From positions 111,217-175,216 of the forward strand of contig NZ_JAHTMW010000015.1 in assembly GCF_026236535.1 (NCBI RefSeq): 64,000 nt of DNA. The letters are read 5' to 3'. Shown here one piece after another: positions 26,101-34,038 of the stretch (positions are counted from its first letter, which is position 1; every line of letters starts with the position of its first letter). The DNA comes from Streptomyces sp. SKN60. GTDB taxonomy: Bacteria > Actinomycetota > Actinomycetes > Streptomycetales > Streptomycetaceae. The position numbers were made by a program, and so were the translations under genes. The notes under the pieces were generated by a model that was not told the origin of the DNA, did no database searches, and saw nothing but the letters and a program-made list of their open reading frames with translations.

Positions 26101-29100
26101 CTGGCGCCGCACCGCGATGCACACGGACTACGACGACCGGGGCTTCGCCCAGTCGGTCTCGAACCGCGGCGACATCGCCGACCCGTCGGACGACAGCTGC
26201 ACCCGCTACGAGTACGACGAGGACCCGGCGCGCTGGATCATCGCGCGGCAGAAGCGGGTGGAGTCGGTCGCGAAGGCGTGCGACGCGACGAACGTCGCGC
26301 GCCCCGAGGACGTGACGTCGGACGTGCGGATGCACTACGACGCGGCGGGCAACGTGCAGTCGACGGAGTCGCTTTCGGGCTACTCGGGCGGCACGCCGCA
26401 GTACACCACGGACGGCAGCGCCGAGTACGACGCGTACGGCCGACCGACGGCGACGACGGACGTGTTCGGCAAGGTCACCCGTACCGCCTACACCCCGGCC
26501 TCTGGCCAGATTGTCAACAAGGTCGCCACCACCAACCCGCTGGGCCACACCAAGACCACGGAGACGGACCAGGCCCGCGGCTCGGTCCTGACCGAGACGG
26601 ACGCCAACGGCCGCAAGCAGGTCATGCGCTACGACGCCCTCGGCCGGCTCCTCAAGGTCTGGTCCCCGGACCGCGACCCGCTGAGCAAGTCGCCGGACGG
26701 CGAGTTCTCGTACGACATCCGCACCGACGGCCCGGTGGTCATCACCAACAAGGCCCTCCTGGACGACGGCACCTACCGCACCAGCTACGACATCTACGAC
26801 GCGAGCCTGCGCATCCGTCAGACGCAGATGGAGGCGCTGGGCGGTGGCCGGGTCATCTCGGACACCTTCTACAACAGCCTCGGTCAGGTCTGGAAGTCCA
26901 ACGGCGCCTACTACACCGAGGGCACTGCCTCCGGCGTCCAGTGGGACCCGAAGGACAACGAGGTCCCGTCCTCGACGATGACCACGTACGACGGCTCCGG
27001 CCGTGCGACCGCCCAGATCTCCCGCAAGTTCGGCGTGGAGACCTCCCGGACCACGACGACGTACGGCGGCGACAACATCACCGTCGACCCGCCGAAGGGC
27101 GAGACCCCGACCCGGGCCTTCCTGGACGGCGCGGGCCGCAAGACGGAGCTGCGCTTCTTCAAGGCGGACTCGCCGACGGGGGCGTACGACACGACGCGGT
27201 ACACGTACAACCGGCGCGGGATGCTGGAGTCGGTCGTCAACCAGGCGGGTGACCGCTGGGGGTTCGAGTACGACATCCGTGGCCGGCAGGTCAAGCAGAC
27301 GGACCCGGACAAGGGTACGTCGACGATGACGTACGGCCCGGGCGACCGGCTTCAGTCCGTGACCGACGCGCGCGGCAAGACCCTCGCCCCCGAGTACGAC
27401 GTGGTGGGCCGGGTCGTCGCCACGCACGAGGGCTCGGTGACGGGCCCGGTGCTGGCTTCGACGACGTACGACACCCTTCCCGGGGCGAAGGGCCTGCCTG
27501 TCGCCTCCACTCGGTATGTGGACGGCAACGCCTACAAGCAGGAGGTCACCGGTTACGACACCGAGTACCGCCCGACCGGGTCGAAGATCACGATCCCGGC
27601 CTCGGAGGGCGCTCTGGCCGGCACGTACAGCTTCTCCACCGGCTACCGCCCCAATACCGGTCTGACCGCGTGGACGATGCAGCCGGCGGCCGGCGGCCTG
27701 CCCAGCGAGATCACCACGCAGACGTACAACCACTTCGAGCTGCCCACCATCATGGGCGTCGGAGGGAAGACGTTCGTCGGCAAGGTCGACTACTCGCCCA
27801 TGGGCGACGTGCTGCGCACGGAGTCGGGACCGGCCGGATCCCAGGTCTACTCGACGCACTATTACGACGAGCAGACCCGCAACCTCCTGCGTACGGTCAA
27901 CGACCGTGAGGTGTCGCCGAGCCGGATCAACGACACGACGTTCGAGCGTGACGACGTCGGCAACATCCTGAAGATCACGGACAAGGAGGGGTCGGAGGCC
28001 ACGGCCGACGTCCAGTGCTTCACGTACGACTACCTGCGCCGGATGAACGAGGCATGGACCGCCACGGACGACTGCGCTGCCAAGCCCGGATCTGCCGGTC
28101 CCGGGTCCACCCCTTCGGTGGGCGGCCCGAACCCGTACTGGACCTCATACAGCTTCGACGCGGCCGGCAACCGCACGAAGGAGATCCAGCACTCCCCGAC
28201 CGGTGACCTCACCCAGGACGTCACCCGTCTCTACACGTACGGCACCGCGGGCCAGCCCCGCTCCAACCAGCTGACGAAGGTCGACACCTCCGGGCCGGGC
28301 GGCTCGCGCACCGAGTCGTACACCTACGACGAGGCGGGCAACACCCGCACCCGGACCATCCAGGGCAACACTCAGACGCTGGACTGGGACATCTCGGGCC
28401 AGCTCGCGAAGATCACCAAGGGCACCGAGTCGACGGAGTACGTCTACGATGCCGGCGGCAACCGTCTGATCAAGCGCGACAAGACCGGCACCACGCTGTA
28501 TCTGCCGAGCACCGAGGTCAAGCTGACGGCAGCGGGCAAGCTGGAGGGCACGCGGTACTACAGCCACCCGGCCGGCCCGGCGATGGTCAAAACGGCGAAG
28601 GACGGCGTGATCACCACGTCGTACCTGATGGGCGACCAGAACGGCACGGCCACCACAGCCGTGGACGCGTCGACCTCGGCCATCACCCGCCGCAAGTTCA
28701 CTCCCTTCGGCGAAGCGCGGGGGACCGTCCCGTCCTTGTGGCCGGGCAAGAAGGGCTTCGTCGGCGGAGAGGTCGACGAGACCACCGGTCTGGTCCATCT
28801 CGGAGCGCGCGAGTACGACCCTGCACTCGGCCGGTTCCTCTCCGTCGACCCCGTGGTCGACTACAACGAACCCAAGCAGATGAACCCGTACGCCTACGCG
28901 AACAACTCGCCGGTGACGTACGCGGACCCGAGCGGTCTGTCGATCGCACCGCCCGTGATGCCCGTCATGGACTTCACGGCCGCGGAGGAAGCCTGGGCCC
29001 GCATGGTCCAGGGCAAGAGCGCGTTGGACGTCGCCCTCGAAGTCGCCCTGGGCATCCTCAAGGACGTCTCGGGCTACAACGACATCAAGTCCTGCCTCAG

Positions 29101-30379
29101 TGGCGACGGCTGGGCCTGCGCAAGCCTCGCCCTTGACGCCGCCCTGCCCTTCGCGGGCCGCGCCAAGCGCATCCTGAAGGCCCTCGACCGGGCCTGGGAG
29201 GCATTCAACAGCTGGGCCTCGAAGATCGCTATGGCGCGCGACATCATGCGCAAGGTCGAGCGGTACCAGCAGGCCATGGCCAAGTACGCCGAGGACCTGG
29301 CCGAGTGGAAACGCCAGGTGGAAGAAGCGGCCGAACGCGCGAGAAAACTGGAGGAAGAGGCCGCGGCGGCCCGCAGAGCCGCCCAGGAGGCCGCTGCCGC
29401 AGCCGCAAAGAAGGCCGACGAGGCCGCGGCAACGGCGGCGAAGCAGGGCAAGTCCTCGGCGCAGAAGGCGAAGAAGGCTGACGGCGACGGCAAGGCGTCG
29501 AAGTCCTCTGAGCCGAAGAAGGCGGACGAGCCGAAGAAGTCGGGTGGCAAGGAAACCGACACCGGCGGACAGGAGAAGGGCACCTGCAACAGCTTCGTGC
29601 CCGGCACGAAGGTCCTGATGGCGGACGGCTCCTCGAAGGCCATCGAGGACGTCGAAATCGGGGACCAGGTCGTCGCGACGGACGAGCAGTCCGGCAGCAC
29701 GCAGGCCCGACCGGTCGTGGCCCAGATCATCGGCGAGGGTCGAAAAAACCTCGTCGAGATCACGATCGACACCGACGGCGCCAAGGGCGACGCGTCCGAG
29801 AAGATCACCGCCACCGACGGTCATCCCATCTGGGTCCCGTCCCTGCACTCCTGGTTGAAGGCCACCGACCTCACCGCGGGTGATGTGCTCCGCACTTCCT
29901 CGGGCACCTGGGTCCAGGTCACGGAGGTCAAGCGGTGGACCCAGCACAAGAAGGTCCGCAACCTCACGGTTGCCGGCGAGCACACGTACTACGTGCTGGC
30001 GGGTTCCGCACCGATCCTCGTCCACAACTGTGGCGACGAAGACGATTTCCAGATCGAGGACCACGTCGAGCCCCGCCATGTCGCGGGAGGAGCCGAGAAC
30101 GTCGAAGGCAAGTCGACCTTCGCCCCGGAGCTCAGCGACCGTGACTCTCTTCTGAACCTGGCATCTCAATCCAAGCGTTTCATCGGACGAGTTCAGGAAG
30201 CCACTGGAAACGTTCGATGGGTAATCGACACCGGCAAGCACATGGGGACTGACGAAAAGGGCCTCCCAACGACGATTCTGACGATCGTCCGAAGGCCTAA
30301 CGAAGGATGGGACGCGGGTAATCTCGTGACCATGCACCCAGGTCTGCCACGCGATCTGACAAAACCGTTCGCCCACTGA
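23159..30379 (+). CDS. Secreted RHS/YD-repeat polymorphic toxin with C-terminal Hint domain and toxin tip
   Basis: 2406 residues, WapA/teneurin-like. A Sec signal lies at about 28-55 after a basic region. An SpvB-like beta segment follows (LTLGYSSSTIDGR near 360), then YD repeats filling about 1000-1880 and the RHS core end LGAREYDPALGRFLSVDP...NPYAYANNSPVTYADPSG (about 1880-1925). Next come a hydrophobic pretoxin stretch and an Ala/Lys/Glu coiled coil (about 2025-2140). The Hint domain runs Cys2143 to Asn2290 (CNSFVPGTKV, TDGHPIWVP, ILVHN|C). The 116-residue tip from Cys2291 contains DHVEPRHVAGG and GNLVTMHP and is shown by context to be a toxin. The Hint domain should cut the tip free. ATG 23159 lacks a Shine-Dalgarno; TTG 23204 with GGAG upstream is an alternative start. 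GC falls in the tip, suggesting module exchange. Confidence 0.92.
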   Translation: MFHASLILISRSVRILRRSKAHAWRAPLRRAWRWPIPLLALSLMTAGLTTVDATAAPSDLRLLETQKLTKVGGAPVTGKPAPGPAESQKKSWKKAPAIAWPKAGSAEITLPAPESAPSGQRNPATRGALGSAAAKSAKTGKAGKAVRAGTLPVNVAALPPRTAGGPAARAVKQPAAGANTAPIKVKVGLLDRAAARRAGLANSLLLSVQRTDAGSASAPVSVELDYNAFKNAYGGGWGSRLRFTALPACALTTPKKPGCRSGTPVTTVNDPKTGKLVATFDAPAQPVTTATGALRSMATAGTQSVTLAATAGADGSNGTYKATSLNPSGSWQAGGSAGDFSWSYPLDIPASLGGPSPSLTLGYSSSTIDGRTSASAQQTSWVGDGWDLASNYIERSYVPCSQDKRPNSGYNNPKDDTGDLCHGAPMVTLSLNGGSTQLVLDDATKKWRPAKDDGSRVELLQGAQNGDKEGDHWRFTNPQGIQFYFGLNKVPGWTTGRSVTNSAWTVPVYGNHPGEPCYTAAFADSVCDQVYRWNLDYVVDPRGNAMTYWYEKETNYYGSNYQIAGGSTARPYDRSGWLDHISYGLRSDDLFAEPPAQVDFEVAERCLTTTEFDCDPAKLKPEADWTIAKQWPDTPGDQLCAKDEECKGRFTPTFFTRKRLTEVTTTVWNGTGRKPVDTWKLTQDFPMTGDGTDYPLWLSEIRHTGRNGGDLPLPPVKFRGKQLDNRVDGASDGKPPYKRYRVEAIDTETGSTILAHYADTQCSATALPSSPETNTMRCYPVISEIPDPNDPTRERKLYVTDWFHKHVVDWVQEEDRNGNSPTRRTEYQFIGDPAWAFDDETEMMRPKTRTWSQWRGYERVRTYIGVAPDRRSQTETLFFRGLDGDRATPSGGTKSVKVKDSEGNEIPDHRLFAGQTREVLAYDGEGGPLEAATTYTPWLHGPTATRLRKGAVPEEDIEPQESYVQQTSDVASRILLSDGRGWRRTAMHTDYDDRGFAQSVSNRGDIADPSDDSCTRYEYDEDPARWIIARQKRVESVAKACDATNVARPEDVTSDVRMHYDAAGNVQSTESLSGYSGGTPQYTTDGSAEYDAYGRPTATTDVFGKVTRTAYTPASGQIVNKVATTNPLGHTKTTETDQARGSVLTETDANGRKQVMRYDALGRLLKVWSPDRDPLSKSPDGEFSYDIRTDGPVVITNKALLDDGTYRTSYDIYDASLRIRQTQMEALGGGRVISDTFYNSLGQVWKSNGAYYTEGTASGVQWDPKDNEVPSSTMTTYDGSGRATAQISRKFGVETSRTTTTYGGDNITVDPPKGETPTRAFLDGAGRKTELRFFKADSPTGAYDTTRYTYNRRGMLESVVNQAGDRWGFEYDIRGRQVKQTDPDKGTSTMTYGPGDRLQSVTDARGKTLAPEYDVVGRVVATHEGSVTGPVLASTTYDTLPGAKGLPVASTRYVDGNAYKQEVTGYDTEYRPTGSKITIPASEGALAGTYSFSTGYRPNTGLTAWTMQPAAGGLPSEITTQTYNHFELPTIMGVGGKTFVGKVDYSPMGDVLRTESGPAGSQVYSTHYYDEQTRNLLRTVNDREVSPSRINDTTFERDDVGNILKITDKEGSEATADVQCFTYDYLRRMNEAWTATDDCAAKPGSAGPGSTPSVGGPNPYWTSYSFDAAGNRTKEIQHSPTGDLTQDVTRLYTYGTAGQPRSNQLTKVDTSGPGGSRTESYTYDEAGNTRTRTIQGNTQTLDWDISGQLAKITKGTESTEYVYDAGGNRLIKRDKTGTTLYLPSTEVKLTAAGKLEGTRYYSHPAGPAMVKTAKDGVITTSYLMGDQNGTATTAVDASTSAITRRKFTPFGEARGTVPSLWPGKKGFVGGEVDETTGLVHLGAREYDPALGRFLSVDPVVDYNEPKQMNPYAYANNSPVTYADPSGLSIAPPVMPVMDFTAAEEAWARMVQGKSALDVALEVALGILKDVSGYNDIKSCLSGDGWACASLALDAALPFAGRAKRILKALDRAWEAFNSWASKIAMARDIMRKVERYQQAMAKYAEDLAEWKRQVEEAAERARKLEEEAAAARRAAQEAAAAAAKKADEAAATAAKQGKSSAQKAKKADGDGKASKSSEPKKADEPKKSGGKETDTGGQEKGTCNSFVPGTKVLMADGSSKAIEDVEIGDQVVATDEQSGSTQARPVVAQIIGEGRKNLVEITIDTDGAKGDASEKITATDGHPIWVPSLHSWLKATDLTAGDVLRTSSGTWVQVTEVKRWTQHKKVRNLTVAGEHTYYVLAGSAPILVHNCGDEDDFQIEDHVEPRHVAGGAENVEGKSTFAPELSDRDSLLNLASQSKRFIGRVQEATGNVRWVIDTGKHMGTDEKGLPTTILTIVRRPNEGWDAGNLVTMHPGLPRDLTKPFAH

Positions 30380-30386
30380 TCGACGG

Positions 30387-30420
30387 CCGGCTCCAGGCGA
30401 TGCGAATCGCCTGGGGCCGG
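30387..30420 (+). terminator. Tetraloop stem-loop between toxin tip and immunity gene
   Basis: A 15-bp stem (30387-30401 with 30406-30420, one U-G pair) is capped by a GCGA tetraloop, 7 nt after the toxin stop. It could terminate or attenuate transcription into the immunity gene, or stabilise the upstream mRNA end. There is no T-run. Confidence 0.65.
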
Positions 30421-30455
30421 TCAGGGTGAATCCGAACCATCGGAAGCGAGTAGGA

Positions 30456-30752
30456 ATGATTTCCATTCAGGCCCGAAAGGCGCGGGGCGAGGTACTCCGG
30501 AAGATCATTGCGGATCCCGATTTCAATCCGGTACTCTTCGGGATCGATGCCGCACGCTACCCGTACCTGAGTGGAATCGACCCCTACGGGGATACCATTT
30601 TCAATGGCCTTCAGGTACGGCAGCTTCTGAACGAGCTCGACTCGTACACATCGACGTGCTCAGCTTCGGCCGAATTCATGGAGGAGCTCAACACCCTGTG
30701 CCGCATGGTGACTCCGGGATCACATAGATTTCTCTGGTTCATCGGGGACTGA
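30456..30752 (+). CDS. Putative immunity protein for the RHS toxin tip
   Basis: A 98-residue protein with no signal peptide or membrane segment, encoded 76 bp after the RHS gene, as expected for a cytosolic immunity partner. Residues such as DPDFNPVLFGIDAARYPYLSGIDPYGDT and FLWFIGD at the end are not a family I can name. Base composition is clearly lower in GC than the surroundings and matches that of the toxin tip. An in-frame GTG at 30426 lies directly against the hairpin; the ATG at 30456, preceded by GAGTAGGA, is preferred. Function is from position only. Confidence 0.7.
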   Translation: MISIQARKARGEVLRKIIADPDFNPVLFGIDAARYPYLSGIDPYGDTIFNGLQVRQLLNELDSYTSTCSASAEFMEELNTLCRMVTPGSHRFLWFIGD

Positions 30753-30787
30753 CTGACCTCAAGCCCGAGGTTGTCCGGCCGATCGCT

Positions 30788-30821
30788 GCTGTGCCCCTCC
30801 AGGGACCCGGAGGGGCACAGC
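30788..30821. terminator. Hairpin terminator closing the toxin/immunity locus
   Basis: A perfect 13-bp stem (30788-30800 with 30809-30821) with an 8-nt loop lies 35 bp after the immunity stop and just 3' of the minus-strand remnant ORF. It could serve both directions. Confidence 0.8.
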
Positions 30822-30825
30822 GCGC

Positions 30826-31104
30826 CTATCTCGTTGCGTGCGACCTGCCTACGGGGCAGACTGCCGGCACCGCGTACGTCAGCAGCGACGCGAAGTCCCC
30901 CGCGTACGCGTCGTGCGGTGCGTTGCCCAGCAGGTACTTGGAGTGGACCAGGGAGCCGTCCGTCGTCTTCGGCTGCTTCAGGGTGATGCTGGCGCGGCCC
31001 TTCAGCGTGTCGACCTCGTTGCTCTCGGCGTACACGGCGCCGGACCGGCTGTCCGCCACCACGGACGGCGGCGACGTCCGGGTGGACGCGGCGGCCTGAG
31101 GCAC
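30826..31104 (-). pseudogene. Possible 3' remnant of an unrecognised gene
   Basis: An open frame of 92 codons from a GTG, encoding VADSRSGAVYAESNEVDTLK and a following Lys/Thr-rich strand-like stretch ending in AVPAVCPV. Third positions are strongly G/C in this frame, as in real Streptomyces genes. There is no Shine-Dalgarno, no family match that I recognise and no natural N-terminus. It may be the tail of a gene truncated when the neighbouring toxin module arrived, or a small genuine gene. The following 31105-31404 stretch shows only the AT-rich ROK promoter area (about 31300-31345). Confidence 0.35.
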
Positions 31105-31404
31105 GCCGGGCCCGACGCACGCGGCAACCCTCGCCCCGGACCTCGCCCGGCACCATGATGGAGCCGGACCCGGCCGGGCTCGCCTCGGAGTCGGCGGACC
31201 GGCTGGGCCCGGCACGTCACCCGCCGGGACAGTACGGGGGCGGGCGGGACGTCCCTCACCCCGTGGCGGGCGTTCGGAGCCCGGAGATCGAGGCTTTCGA
31301 CCCAGGCTTAATTTATGACGTGAGTCAAACAACAAGGGAAGAGCGTGTCAAGGCCTCGCACCCGGTGTATCTTGCGGAACAGGCGCGAGAGAACGGGGGT
31401 TACG

Positions 31405-32712
31405 GTGCGAGCGACAAGTGGCCGCACAGTACGCGACCTGCGACGCGAGAACCGCACCACGGTGCTGCGGCGACTCTACTTCGACGGTCCGATGAGCCGC
31501 TTCGCGCTCGGACCGGCGACCGGTCTGAGCTCCGGCTCGGTGAGCAACGTGGTCGCCGAACTGGCCGCCGAGGGCCTGGTCGAGGAGGCCGGCAGCGTCG
31601 ACTCGGCCGGCGGCCGGCCCCGTACGCTGCTCCGGATCAGCCCCGGCAGCGGCTGCATGATCGGTGTGGACGTCGGCGAAACCCGGGTCAGGATCGAGCT
31701 GTTCGACCTCACCCTCACCGAACTCGCCCGCACCGAACGCCCGTTGGCCGTCGACGCCGCCGAGCCGCCCGCGCGGTACGAGGTCGGGGTGGTCGTCGGC
31801 CACATCCGCGACGGCATCGCCGAGGTCCTTGGCACCGCCGGTGTCGACCCGGAGCGGCTGCTCGGCGTCGGGGTCGGCGTCCCGGGGATCGTCGCGCACG
31901 GCGGGCCCGAGGGCGCCGTCGTGCACGGCCAGACCATCGGCTGGGACGCCGTCCCGCTGGAGCGCCTGCTTCGCGAGACCGGCGCCCTGCCCGCCGCCGT
32001 CCCGTACCGGATCGACAACGGCGCCCGCACCATGGGTCAGGCCGAGCTCTGGTTCGGCGCCGGGCGCGGCGCGCGCAGCGCGGTCTTCGTGCTCGTCGGC
32101 TCGGGCGTCGGCGCCTGCGTGGCCACCGACCCGATGGGGCCCGGCCGCGCGCTGGAGTGGGGTCATCTGACGGTACGGGTCCGGGGGCGCCGCTGCCGCT
32201 GCGGCGCGCTGGGCTGCCTGGAGGCGTACGCGGGCGCGGAGGCCCTCGTCGCGCGCTGGCGCGAGGCGGGCGGCAACCCTCCGGCCGGCGCCGACGAGGA
32301 GACGGCCCTGGCCGCCCTCCTCACCGCCGCCGACGCCCTCGACCGCACGGCGGTCGCCGTCCTGGAGGAGACCGCCGAGTACCTCGGCGCGGGCGTCTCC
32401 GACCTGATCAACCTCTTCCAGCCGGAACGCATCCTGGTCGGTGGCTGGGCCGGCCTCCAGCTCGGCGACGCCTTCCTCGCCCAGGTCCGCGCCCACGCCC
32501 GCGCCTACGCACTCCACCACCCCGCCGCCCGCGTCACCATCGGCCTCGGCACCCTGGGCCCGGAGGCCGTCACGATCGGCGCCGCGATCCTCCCCCTCGC
32601 CGACTTCTTCGCCCACGGCGGCCGCCGCGCCGAACCGGAAACCCCGGAGTCGGAGGCTCCCGGGGCCCAGCCTGCCTGGCGGACGACCCTGCGGGAACGG
32701 ACGGCGCACTGA
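31405..32712 (+). CDS. ROK family transcriptional regulator
   Basis: A 435-residue ROK repressor. A winged helix-turn-helix occupies residues 1-70 (TVLRRLYFDGPMSRFALGPATGLSSGSVSNVV). The sugar-kinase-like domain follows, with the nucleotide loop GVDVGETRVRIELFD, catalytic region DNGARTMGQAELWFG and zinc-binding CRCGALGCLEAYAG (C-x-C-G-x2-G-C). Such proteins control sugar uptake and catabolism. The GTG at 31405 was chosen for the GGGGG 6-10 nt upstream. The promoter region (TTAATTTATGACGTGAGTC) is unusually AT-rich. The effector sugar is unknown and no sugar operon is adjacent. Confidence 0.92.
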   Translation: MRATSGRTVRDLRRENRTTVLRRLYFDGPMSRFALGPATGLSSGSVSNVVAELAAEGLVEEAGSVDSAGGRPRTLLRISPGSGCMIGVDVGETRVRIELFDLTLTELARTERPLAVDAAEPPARYEVGVVVGHIRDGIAEVLGTAGVDPERLLGVGVGVPGIVAHGGPEGAVVHGQTIGWDAVPLERLLRETGALPAAVPYRIDNGARTMGQAELWFGAGRGARSAVFVLVGSGVGACVATDPMGPGRALEWGHLTVRVRGRRCRCGALGCLEAYAGAEALVARWREAGGNPPAGADEETALAALLTAADALDRTAVAVLEETAEYLGAGVSDLINLFQPERILVGGWAGLQLGDAFLAQVRAHARAYALHHPAARVTIGLGTLGPEAVTIGAAILPLADFFAHGGRRAEPETPESEAPGAQPAWRTTLRERTAH

Positions 32713-32755
32713 GGCCCGCCCAGAACGGGGGTCCCGGCCCGCGTTAGGGTGCGGC

Positions 32756-33496
32756 GTGCCTCTGCGAACCGCCCCCGCCACACCCGCCGTACCCCCCGCA
32801 CCTCCCGCGCCCTTCGTCACCCGCGGCCCGCTCCGCGAGGCCGTCCTGCTCGCGCACGAGGAGGACGGGCAGCGGTGGCCGATGCTCGTGTGGGCGCCGG
32901 GGCCGGGGACGCGGATGGTGTCGAGCGCCGTGCTGGGCGGGGGCATCGGGGAACGCGGCTGGGTGCTGAACGCGCAGGTGCCGCCCGGGTACGGGCGGCT
33001 CGACCCGGTCGCCCATCTGCGCGCGCTGGCCGTGGACGCCGGGCTCGACGGGCCGGGCGTGGGCCTGATGACGGCGGCTCCGGTGGCCGAGCGGTGCCAC
33101 GCGGCGGACGGCGGCGCCGAGGCCGTGGTCACGGCCGGCATCGGCGTACGGGGCTGGGCGGCCGTCCCGGACGACGGCGCCCTCACCGCACCGCGCCGCC
33201 CCGGCACCATCAACATCCTCGTCTCGCTGCCCGTGCCGCTCACCGACGCCGCCCTCGTCAACGCGGTGGCCACCGCCACCGAGGCGAAGACGCAGGCCCT
33301 GGTGGAACTGGGCGCGGACGCCTCCGGCACCCCCACCGACGCCGTATGCGTGGCCTGCCCCTCCCCCGGCACGGTCGACGGGCGGCAACCGGAGGCCTTC
33401 GCCGGGCCACGCTCCCTGTGGGGCGCGCGGATCGCCCGCGCGGTGCACCGGGCGGCCCGGGAGGCCTGCGCGGCGGCGCTTGCGCGCCACGGCTGA
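32756..33496 (+). CDS. cbiZ: Adenosylcobinamide amidohydrolase (CbiZ-like)
   Basis: A 246-residue CbiZ-family enzyme, which hydrolyses adenosylcobinamide to adenosylcobyric acid for cobamide salvage. Family features include SSAVLGGGIGERGWVLNAQVPPGY, TAAPVAERCHAADGGAEAVVTAGI and INILVSLPVPLTDAALVNAVATATEAKTQAL. An N-terminal Pro/Ala leader of about 18 residues precedes the domain. TAGGGT ends 5 nt before the GTG, indicating a leaderless transcript. No other cobalamin genes are in the window. Confidence 0.88.
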   Translation: MPLRTAPATPAVPPAPPAPFVTRGPLREAVLLAHEEDGQRWPMLVWAPGPGTRMVSSAVLGGGIGERGWVLNAQVPPGYGRLDPVAHLRALAVDAGLDGPGVGLMTAAPVAERCHAADGGAEAVVTAGIGVRGWAAVPDDGALTAPRRPGTINILVSLPVPLTDAALVNAVATATEAKTQALVELGADASGTPTDAVCVACPSPGTVDGRQPEAFAGPRSLWGARIARAVHRAAREACAAALARHG

Positions 33497-33609
33497 GACG
33501 GCCGAACGGATCGCGTCCCCGCGTACGGCTGACGCGGAGCGCCCGTGTCCGACAGCATGGGCGGCGCATGCGGATCAAGGCGCATTCTGATCGATGGGAG
33601 AGGTACGAG

Positions 33610-34038
33610 ATGAGCGGTGTGGCGCGCAGGACGGTCGTCGCGGCGGCGGGCGGAGCGGGTCTGACGGCGGCCCTCGCCGCCTGCGGCGGCGGCGACAACG
33701 GCGGCAAGAACGGCTCCGGCGGCTCCGGCGGCTCGGACGTCCACGAGGAGAACGCGCCGCTCGCGACGACCGGCGACATCCCGGTGGGCGGCGGGAAGGT
33801 GTTCGCCGACAAGGGCGTGGTCGTCACCCAGCCCAAGCAGGGCGAGTTCAAGGCCTATTCGTCCCGTTGCACCCACCAGGGCTGCGCCGTGGGCAGCGTG
33901 GCGGACGGCGTGATCGTCTGCCCCTGCCACCAGAGCCGTTTCGACGCCAACGACGGCAGTGTGAAGCAGGGACCGGCGACGAAGCCCCTGGAGCCGATGC
34001 CGATCGAGGTGGCCGGGGAGGCGATCAGGCTCGCCTGA
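33610..34038 (+). CDS. Tat-exported Rieske [2Fe-2S] lipoprotein
   Basis: A 142-residue protein. A twin-arginine signal (ARRTVVAAAGGAG) ends in a lipobox-like LAAC with Cys25, so it is probably folded in the cytoplasm and then anchored outside. After a Gly/Ser linker comes a complete Rieske domain: CTHQGC (Cys87, His89, Cys92) and CPCHQSRF (Cys104, Cys106, His107); 87/89/104/107 bind the cluster and 92/106 form the disulfide. GGGAGAGG precedes this ATG; an in-frame ATG 14 codons upstream is less likely. It is a standalone electron carrier of unknown partner. It overlaps the convergent gene by 14 bp. Confidence 0.9.
   Translation: MSGVARRTVVAAAGGAGLTAALAACGGGDNGGKNGSGGSGGSDVHEENAPLATTGDIPVGGGKVFADKGVVVTQPKQGEFKAYSSRCTHQGCAVGSVADGVIVCPCHQSRFDANDGSVKQGPATKPLEPMPIEVAGEAIRLA

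Noticed and set aside
23186..27859. 1557-codon minus-strand open frame
   Set aside because: Antisense to the RHS coding region; composition is that of a shadow frame.
29585..30031. Splicing intein in the RHS protein
   Set aside because: The Hint domain starts right after a linker and ends HN|C before a toxin-like tip, the usual autoprocessing layout; no homing endonuclease or split host protein.
30760..31404. Insertion sequence scar beside the toxin locus
   Set aside because: No transposase fragment, terminal inverted repeats or target duplication could be seen.
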